Part shown: piece by piece, positions 29,718 to 33,785 of the stretch
Layout: each line of letters begins with the position of its first letter
Numbering within the stretch: position 1 is the stretch's first letter
Source: DASUZB01 sp036377075
Lineage (GTDB): Bacteria; Actinomycetota; CALGFH01
Direction: 5' to 3'
Length of the DNA stretch: 33,785 nt
Assembly: GCA_036377075.1 (NCBI GenBank)
Contig: DASUZB010000300.1
Location: 1 to 33,785 of the forward strand
The notes under the pieces: model-generated
Told to the model about the DNA's origin: nothing
The model's input: the letters and a program-made list of their open reading frames with translations, nothing else
Database searches by the model: none
Position numbers and translations under genes: made by a program

Positions 29718-30569
29718 GTGCGACCGAGCCGCCGACAACTGCTCCCGCTCACCACGCTCCTGGCGGCGACCGCCGTGCTGGCCATGCTCTCGACGTCCGA
29801 CGCCGCCACCACCGCGACGCCCACCCCGGCCATGCCGGCCTGGACCGGGCTTGGCTTCCACCGGGTGGTGTTCCTGAGCCACGTCAACGACCCGGGCACC
29901 ACCCCCGGCTTCCCCGGCGATCCTCCGTTCACCCTCACGACCGCCTTCACCGTCCCGGAGGACGGCTTCTACCTCCAGGAGGTCAGGGAGGGTGAGCACA
30001 CCGGCAGCCACTGGGGCGCCCCTTGCCACTTCCACACCAACGAGATCTGCGCGGACAAGCTTGACCCGACCGACCTGGTCCGGCCGGCCGTCGTGATCGA
30101 CGTGAGGGCCAAGACCGCCCGCAACGTCGACTACCGGATCACCGTCGCCGACCTCAAGGCGTGGGAGCGGCGCTACGGCCGCATGCCAGCCGGCGCGGCC
30201 GTGATCGCCCGGACCGGCTGCGACCGTTGGTGGAGCGCCAGGCAGACCGGGCGCAGCTACTACAACTGCGGCAGCGGCCGGCCCGGCCTCCACCAGCCCG
30301 GGTTCTCGCTACGGGCGGTGCGCTGGCTGATCGACCGTGGCGTCCTGGGCCGCCAGGGTGGCCTGGGCACCGACACCTTCGGTCCCGACCCAGGCACGGA
30401 CGAGCAGTTCCGCGAGAGTTCGCTGGTCTTCCACCGCCACCGGATCGACCTCGAGAACCTCACTGGTCTCGGCCAGTTGCCACCCCGCGGGGCATGGGTG
30501 GTCATCGGTGGGCCTCGCAACCGCAACGGCTCGGGCTCGCCAGCGACCATCTTCGGGCTGGTTCCCTGA
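29718..30569 (+). CDS. Exported cyclase-family protein (KynB-like fold)
   Basis: 283 aa from GTG at 29718 with GGGAGG 5 nt upstream; the long in-frame extension upstream is not protein-like. Residues 1-30 are a signal peptide with R-P-S-R-R-Q-L-L, possibly a Tat signal. The family signature appears as H94-T-G-S-H98-W-G-A-P-C-H104 (canonical H-x-G-T-H-x-D-x-P-x-H), then F-H. The usual metal-binding Asp is Gly100 here. Later segments V-V-I-D-V-R-A-K and G-A-A-V-I-A-R-T-G fit the family core. Relatives hydrolyse N-formylkynurenine or similar substrates with a metal. With the Asp replaced, activity may be altered. Transcribed alone, substrate unknown. Confidence 0.8.
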   Translation: MRPSRRQLLPLTTLLAATAVLAMLSTSDAATTATPTPAMPAWTGLGFHRVVFLSHVNDPGTTPGFPGDPPFTLTTAFTVPEDGFYLQEVREGEHTGSHWGAPCHFHTNEICADKLDPTDLVRPAVVIDVRAKTARNVDYRITVADLKAWERRYGRMPAGAAVIARTGCDRWWSARQTGRSYYNCGSGRPGLHQPGFSLRAVRWLIDRGVLGRQGGLGTDTFGPDPGTDEQFRESSLVFHRHRIDLENLTGLGQLPPRGAWVVIGGPRNRNGSGSPATIFGLVP

Positions 30570-30585
30570 GCCGGCGGCGAGGCTG

Positions 30586-30690
30586 GCATCCGCCGGCAAG
30601 AAGGCCCTCCGGGACGAGATCACCCACCTCAAGCGCCTCATCCGCCAGGTCGAGCGCCCCGCCTCCGACAGCTTCGCCGACAACCCCTGA
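30586..30690 (+). pseudogene. Possible short coding relic of unknown origin
   Basis: The plus frame ending at TGA 30688-30690 reads S-A-G-K-K-A-L-R-D-E-I, then T-H-L-K-R-L-I-R-Q-V-E-R, then S-D-S-F-A-D-N-P. This amphipathic, charged stretch looks like a real protein C-terminus rather than a GC-rich shadow, but no start or ribosome binding site precedes it, and the frame upstream is antisense-like within the cyclase gene. I do not recognise the family. Confidence 0.25.
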
Positions 30691-30737
30691 CACCGGGACC
30701 GGGCCTGACGAGGTGACGAGCGTCGCCGATGCCTCCG

Positions 30738-30785
30738 CAGCGGTTCCCGGTGTGCCCGCGGTGCAAGGAGCTTGCACGGATGCTG
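30738..30785. repeat. Dispersed intergenic repeat, element 2, copy 2
   Basis: Matches 17906-17953 at about 42 of 48 positions. Its right edge meets, within a few bases, the point where the feruloyl-CoA-synthetase relic on the other strand loses its homology, so the repeat marks a break point in that gene. Confidence 0.55.
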
Positions 30786-30938
30786 GCGTTGGCCAGGACC
30801 ACATTGAGGTTGTGGCTGCCGCCAAAGGTGTGGCTCCACGGCAACCAGTCGAGCAGGACCGGCGGGTCCTCGGTGACGAACGGCCACCTGCCGCATCATC
30901 TGCTGGTTGGCGCAGAGCATCCGGGTCCCCATCGGGTC
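30782..30938 (-). pseudogene. Internal fragment of a feruloyl-CoA-synthetase-like gene, frameshifted
   Basis: On the minus strand the segment reads R-M-L-C-A-N-Q-Q-M-M-R-Q in one frame, then, after a shift near 30885, W-P-F-V-T-E-D-P-P-V-L-L-D-W-L and P-W-S-H-T-F-G-G-S-H-N-L-N-V-V-L-A-N in another. These are neighbouring conserved blocks of the adenylation domain of feruloyl-CoA synthases (typically M-L-C-x-N-Q-Q-M and W-L-P-W-N-H-T-F-G-G-N-H-N). About 50 residues survive; homology is lost on both sides. It is not a part of the C-terminal stub at 4736-5059, which is 26 kb away, so two ligase relics exist. Confidence 0.7.
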
Positions 30939-31041
30939 CGCGCCTGGTCGCGTTGCCGGGCTTCCTGCCACACTGATCGCGCAAGGCTGCGAGGCCGCTC
31001 TCCACGCTCGCCACAGAGACCGCATGACGGAAGGGGCGCCA

Positions 31042-31284
31042 GTGGACGACATCTCTGAACGCTTCCTGGATGCGATCTCCAGGTTCGAGGAGGTTGCCGA
31101 TACCGGAACCCCCCAGGAGGTCTTCCGCCACCTGGACGAGACGAGCATGCAGGTCTTCTGGAAGACGTGGCCGGGCATCAGCTCGTGGGCAGGCTCGCTG
31201 TGGCGGCTGCTGAACGAGGAGCTGGTGGACCCGGCCCTTTCGGCGGACCACCCGCACTCTGGCGAGCTTGGCGGCAGCGAGTAG
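31042..31284 (+). CDS. Small hypothetical protein
   Basis: 80 aa from GTG at 31042, preferred because GGAAGGGG ends 5 nt before it; ATG at 31024 is the alternative (86 aa, no binding site). The sequence is acidic and helical with several Trp residues: D-D-I-S-E-R-F-L-D-A-I-S-R-F, then V-F-W-K-T-W-P-G-I-S-S-W-A, then S-L-W-R-L-L-N-E-E-L. No family recognised. It ends 5 nt before the CBS-domain gene and is probably co-transcribed with it. Confidence 0.55.
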   Translation: MDDISERFLDAISRFEEVADTGTPQEVFRHLDETSMQVFWKTWPGISSWAGSLWRLLNEELVDPALSADHPHSGELGGSE

Positions 31285-31289
31285 GGGCG

Positions 31290-31682
31290 ATGATGGCGCG
31301 GCTTCGGGACATCATGACGACACAGGTGCTGACCACCTCGGCAGAGCGGCCGGTCGCGGAGGTCACCGCCATGATGGTGAAGGCCAGGGTAGGTTCGGCC
31401 ATGGTCCTGCGGGGACCGTGGCTCGCGGGCATTCTGACCGAGCGGGACGTGCTGCGCGCGGCCGCTTCCCATTTGGACCTCACCAAGTCGCGCGTCTCGG
31501 AGTGGATGACGAAGGATCCGATGACGGCGACCCCGGACACGACCACCGAGGAGGCCGCCGACGTGATGCTGGCCAACGGGTTTCGCCACCTCCCCATCCT
31601 GGAGGGCCGCGAGCTCAAGGGCGTGGTCAGCATCCGAGACGTCCTGGCCTCGGGAATCCGCCGACGCTCTGGGCCAGACTAG
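31290..31682 (+). CDS. Two-CBS-domain protein
   Basis: 130 aa from one of two adjacent ATG codons at 31290/31293, with TAGGGGCG upstream. Two CBS modules make up the entire protein: L-R-D-I-M-T-T-Q-V-L-T-T with G-I-L-T-E-R-D-V-L-R near the first half, and V-S-E-W-M-T-K-D-P-M-T-A-T-P with H-L-P-I-L-E-G-R-E-L-K-G-V-V-S-I-R-D-V-L in the second. Such stand-alone pairs bind adenosyl nucleotides (AMP, ATP, SAM) and regulate partner proteins. The partner is not evident; the small protein upstream is a candidate. Confidence 0.9.
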   Translation: MMARLRDIMTTQVLTTSAERPVAEVTAMMVKARVGSAMVLRGPWLAGILTERDVLRAAASHLDLTKSRVSEWMTKDPMTATPDTTTEEAADVMLANGFRHLPILEGRELKGVVSIRDVLASGIRRRSGPD

Positions 31683-31700
31683 GTCCTCGCCCGGTCACCA

Positions 31701-31714
31701 GCGGGCTAGCCCGC
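31701..31714. terminator. Perfect 14-nt palindrome between convergent genes
   Basis: GCGGGCTAGCCCGC reads the same on both strands and would form a short hairpin with a CTAG loop. It lies between the CBS gene (ends 31682) and the CGNR gene (ends 31755) and may end both transcripts. No T-tract is present. Confidence 0.4.
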
Positions 31715-31754
31715 GGCGGCCGAACGCGAAGAAGAACCAGAGCATCCCACCGAA

Positions 31755-32348
31755 CTAGTCGGCGGCGGTCGGGTGCCGGCGGCGGTGGTAGGCGCGCATC
31801 TTGGCGCGGCTGCCGCAGCTGGCCATGTCGCACCAGGTCCCGGAGCGGTTCCTGGAGTGGTCGTAGAACGCCCGCCGGCAGGCCGGATCCCGGCACGCCT
31901 TGAGCCGTTGCCAGGTCCCGTCGGTCATGGCGGTGAACGCGACCGCCAGCAGGTGCCCGAGCGCGCCGGTCACCCCCGGCGCCAGCGCCCCCACCTCGAC
32001 GGTGCCGCCGGGCAGGAAGCGCAGCAGCGGCTCGGCGTCGCGCAGGGCGCGGTTGACCAGCGCGAGCGTGGCCGGCTCGGTCGGCCCGCCGTTGTTGGCC
32101 AGCAGCAGCTCGCGCAGGGCTTCGCGCAGCTCGACCGCCCGGCGGAGGTCGCCGTCGGCGGCGGGCTCGCCGCCGCCGAGCAGCCCGGACCGGTCCAGCC
32201 ACGCCGCCAGCCGCGCCGGGGTGGCCAGCTCGTCGCTGTCCGTGCGCAGGTCGCGCGAGTTGGCGAACGCCTGCACCAGACGCAGCGGTTCGGGCGCCGT
32301 TCGCTGCCCATCCACCGGACACGTCACCGCCCTTCTTACCGCCAACAT
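31755..32348 (-). CDS. CGNR zinc-finger / ABATE-domain transcriptional regulator
   Basis: 197 aa from ATG at 32348. The N-terminal ~140 residues fit the ABATE (stress-associated ligand-binding) domain, with L-V-Q-A-F-A-N-S-R-D-L and L-R-E-A-L-R-E-L-L-L-A-N-N near the middle. The C-terminal zinc finger uses Cys152, Cys157, Cys173 and Cys178 (C-R-D-P-A-C and W-C-D-M-A-S-C-G-S-R); the eponymous C-G-N-R is C-G-S-R here. It should bind DNA as a one-component regulator. No ribosome binding site precedes the ATG, and a TATGAT box (complement of 32370-32375) would start transcription only about 15 nt upstream, so translation may be near-leaderless. A perfect palindrome overlaps this promoter. Confidence 0.88.
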   Translation of the reverse strand: MLAVRRAVTCPVDGQRTAPEPLRLVQAFANSRDLRTDSDELATPARLAAWLDRSGLLGGGEPAADGDLRRAVELREALRELLLANNGGPTEPATLALVNRALRDAEPLLRFLPGGTVEVGALAPGVTGALGHLLAVAFTAMTDGTWQRLKACRDPACRRAFYDHSRNRSGTWCDMASCGSRAKMRAYHRRRHPTAAD

Positions 32349-32350
32349 GG

Positions 32351-32379
32351 TTGACTGGTAAGTTTTACCATCATAACCT
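32351..32379 (+). promoter_or_regulatory. Putative promoter of the SnoaL-like gene
   Basis: TTGACT (32351-32356) and TAACCT (32374-32379) are 17 nt apart, pointing to the plus-strand gene that starts at 32410. The divergent TATGAT box for the CGNR gene lies in the same stretch, so the two promoters overlap face to face. Confidence 0.5.
32356..32370. promoter_or_regulatory. Perfect palindrome, candidate operator for the CGNR regulator
   Basis: TGGTAA (32356-32361) and TTACCA (32365-32370) are perfect reverse complements around GTT. The site sits between the -35 and -10 boxes of the plus-strand promoter and next to the CGNR gene's own TATGAT box, so one bound dimer could shut both genes. The AT-rich sequence stands out from its surroundings. 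Confidence 0.65.
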
Positions 32380-32409
32380 CTAGGACGGTAACCCGGCGGT
32401 GGAGGCGGC

Positions 32410-32820
32410 GTGACCCTGGCCGAGCACAAGGCGCTGGTGGCCCGCTACTTCGAGCAGGTCCTCACCAACGGGGACGTCGCCGCGCTCGACGACCTGCTCG
32501 CGCGCGACTTCCGGAGCTGGCTGCCCGACGGCACCAGCGTCGGCCCCGGCCGCTACCGCGACGCGGTACTGGCCTCCCGCCAGGCCTTCCCCGACCTGGC
32601 CGTCACCGTGCTGGACCAGGTCGCCGAGGGGGACATGGTCGCGACCCGCTGGCGGGCACGGGGCACCCACCGCGGCGTGTTCGCCGGCGTGCCGGCCACC
32701 GGACGGCCCGTCACGATCACCGCGATCCACCTCCACCGGGTCGCCGGCGGCAGGCTCGCCGAGCACTGGGAGGCCATCAACCTCCTGCCGCTGCTGCGCC
32801 AGCTCGGCGCCACCGGCTGA
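32410..32820 (+). CDS. SnoaL-like ester cyclase / NTF2-fold protein
   Basis: 136 aa from GTG at 32410, with GGTGGAGG about 4 nt upstream. The motif order E-H-K-A-L-V-A-R-Y-F-E-Q-V-L, A-L-D-D-L-L-A-R-D-F, A-F-P-D-L-A-V-T-V-L-D-Q-V-A-E-G-D, V-A-T-R-W-R-A-R-G-T-H and G-R-L-A-E-H-W-E-A-I-N matches the polyketide-cyclase/SnoaL family used by many actinobacteria as small aldolase-, ester-cyclase- or isomerase-like proteins. The substrate is unknown. It is divergent from the CGNR regulator and is the likely target of its control. Confidence 0.88.
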   Translation: MTLAEHKALVARYFEQVLTNGDVAALDDLLARDFRSWLPDGTSVGPGRYRDAVLASRQAFPDLAVTVLDQVAEGDMVATRWRARGTHRGVFAGVPATGRPVTITAIHLHRVAGGRLAEHWEAINLLPLLRQLGATG

Positions 32821-32862
32821 CAGCCGCCCGGACCATCCCACCATGCACGAGCTGAGTCACCG

Positions 32863-33180
32863 TCACGTGCCGGCGTCGCCGCCTGGTCGCCTGGGCTCGT
32901 AGCGGCGTTCTACGAGCGGCTCGCCGGTGCCGTCCCCGCCGCCGGCGGCGCCGAACCCAACCCCCTCGCCTGCGGGCGACAGCCGGCCGTCGACCACGCG
33001 CAAGGCGTTCGCCTCCAGGTCCTCCCTCCGCATCCGGACGACGTCCAACGCCCGGCCCCGGCGAGGATCGACCAGTTGGAGGATCTCCTCGTGCGAGGTC
33101 TCGAGCCCGGCCGACTCGACGTGCACGTGCACCACTTCACCGGTGTTCCGGTCGTACACGGCGTACGAGACCATGGTCAT
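32863..33180 (-). CDS. Hypothetical protein
   Basis: 105 aa from ATG at 33180 with a GAGGGG ribosome binding site. The N-terminal half reads Y-A-V-Y-D-R-N-T-G-E-V-V-H-V-H-V-E and V-V-R-M-R-R-E-D-L-E, a plausible small beta-rich domain; the end is Gly/Arg-rich and probably disordered. No family recognised. It follows the next-listed gene by 21 nt on the same strand and is likely co-transcribed with it. Confidence 0.6.
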   Translation of the reverse strand: MTMVSYAVYDRNTGEVVHVHVESAGLETSHEEILQLVDPRRGRALDVVRMRREDLEANALRVVDGRLSPAGEGVGFGAAGGGDGTGEPLVERRYEPRRPGGDAGT

Positions 33181-33201
33181 GATGGACCACCCCTCTCGGA
33201 G

Positions 33202-33540
33202 CTAGGTGACGTCGTAGACCACGCCTTCGGCGCGGTGCAGTCCGCCATCGCCGCGAAGCTTCACGGTCACCCGGACGGCGTTGCTGAGGGTCTCCACGAT
33301 GCCCAGCCTGGCGATGTTGTCGGCCGGCGAGTCGGCGGGGTCGTCGCGGACCCCGCAAAGGACCTGGTCGTCGCTCGCCATGGTGCAGACGGTCGCGATG
33401 AAGACCTGGCCGTAGTCGCCGCCGGACTTGCCGGCCAACGCCCCGGTCACCAGGTAGCGGCGGTTCCTGTTCAGCGCAATGGTGTGGGATACCGTGAACT
33501 GGCCTCGGGTCCACATCCAGTACGTCGCGTGCACGAACAT
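33202..33540 (-). CDS. Hypothetical protein
   Basis: 112 aa from ATG at 33540, chosen over an upstream ATG at 33570 because GGGAGG lies 4 nt ahead. The sequence is beta-rich: Q-F-T-V-S-H-T-I-A-L, R-Y-L-V-T-G-A-L-A-G-K and V-F-I-A-T-V-C-T-M-A, then V-R-V-T-V-K-L-R-G. The composition looks like a real soluble protein but I recognise no family. It is the first gene of a two-gene unit. Confidence 0.6.
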   Translation of the reverse strand: MFVHATYWMWTRGQFTVSHTIALNRNRRYLVTGALAGKSGGDYGQVFIATVCTMASDDQVLCGVRDDPADSPADNIARLGIVETLSNAVRVTVKLRGDGGLHRAEGVVYDVT

Positions 33541-33594
33541 CAGGCCTCCCAAACCTCTCGCTCGTTCCATGCTGGGGGCTTGCCAACCCGCTGG

Positions 33595-33714
33595 TCAACG
33601 GCGACCCGCGCCAGATGCGGATCGCTGCTGACCTGGGCAGGCCCTGGCGCCCTGCTCGTCGGCCGGGACCTGCAGGCCGCCGGCGAAGGTGCGCTCGACC
33701 ACGTAGCGGGGCAT
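33595..33714 (-). pseudogene. N-terminal stub of a DUF4242-like protein
   Basis: A 39-aa frame begins at ATG 33714 behind AGGAGGGGAGC and opens M-P-R-Y-V-V-E-R-T-F, then G-G-L-Q-V-P-A-D-E-Q-G-A. This is the characteristic start of DUF4242 proteins (about 90 aa, usually M-P-R-Y-x-V-E-R-T-F-P). After about residue 28 the similarity stops and the frame ends at 33595. The start signals are intact but the body is missing or shifted, so it is a relic. It is too short to be expected to fold. Confidence 0.5.
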
Positions 33715-33785
33715 GCTCCCCTCCTGTCGCAACTGGCGCCGGACGGTCCGGCTGCCCGGCAGTGTCGGGCCAGCCCCGCCCGGGC

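Noticed and set aside
30309..31589. A 426-codon minus-strand frame
   Set aside because: It runs antisense to three plus-strand genes; only a short part around 30900-30938 is meaningful, as one frame of the ligase relic.
31700..31747. A 16-codon minus-strand micro-ORF (M-L-W-F-F-F-A-F-G-R-R) after the CGNR stop
   Set aside because: Hydrophobic and curious, but too short, with a poor ribosome binding site and overlapping the palindrome at 31701-31714; no support beyond composition.
1..33785. tRNA, rRNA, CRISPR arrays, integrase or transposase genes
   Set aside because: Scanned by eye for T-loop sequences, regularly spaced repeats and transposase motifs on both strands; none was found. Small RNAs cannot be excluded by this method.

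Overview
This is a GC-rich chromosomal segment, most likely from an actinomycete (Actinomycetota). The signs are strong G/C bias at third codon positions, frequent GTG/TTG starts behind GGAGG-type ribosome binding sites, and a family mix typical of that phylum: PaaX, CGNR, MEDS/STAS regulators, a STAND ATPase, RibD-fold reductases, and an AraC protein with an unfamiliar N-terminal domain. No rRNA, tRNA, CRISPR array or intact mobile element was recognised. The window looks accessory and rearranged: it carries several gene relics and a small family of dispersed intergenic repeats.

Layout. (1) 1-3.4 kb: the end of a possible HD-domain gene, then three RibD/dihydrofolate-reductase-fold proteins around an AraC-type regulator; two are close paralogues. 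(2) 3.5-4.6 kb: a translationally coupled VOC/YdeI pair. (3) 4.7-12.9 kb, all on the minus strand: a secreted alpha/beta hydrolase, a PaaX-type regulator, and a branched-chain/aromatic-acid type ABC transporter (one LivF-LivG fusion ATPase, LivH, LivM, lipoprotein binding protein), followed by the C-terminal stub of a feruloyl-CoA-synthetase-like ligase. The transporter promoter is overlapped by a near-perfect 29-bp palindrome. A model is uptake of an aromatic acid released by secreted hydrolases, under PaaX control. (4) 13.0-17.5 kb: a frameshifted RibD-fold gene, a secreted penicillin-acylase-family Ntn hydrolase, a SnoaL/NTF2 protein and a fifth RibD-fold gene. (5) 18.0-19.7 kb: a phytoene-desaturase-like FAD oxidoreductase.

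(6) 20.0-25.1 kb is the most unusual region: a STAND ATPase that lacks the usual C-terminal HTH, then three closely packed genes built from STAS, MEDS and RsbW-like modules (STAS-pseudokinase-STAS, MEDS-STAS, MEDS-pseudokinase). The kinase-like modules lack the N-box Asn, and two of three STAS domains lack the phosphorylatable residue. It looks like a partner-switching system rebuilt for phosphorylation-independent signalling. (7) 24.7-27.1 kb, minus: a guanylate-kinase-like enzyme, a 62-aa membrane protein and a UbiA prenyltransferase, overlapping one another. (8) 27.2-29.4 kb, minus: a receiver-only response regulator coupled to a multi-TM histidine kinase. (9) 29.7-33.8 kb: an exported cyclase-family protein, a second feruloyl-CoA-synthetase relic next to a repeat copy, a small unknown protein and a CBS protein, a CGNR regulator divergent from a SnoaL gene with a perfect palindrome between them, two hypothetical genes and a DUF4242 stub.

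All function calls rest on reading motifs by eye; no database search was run.
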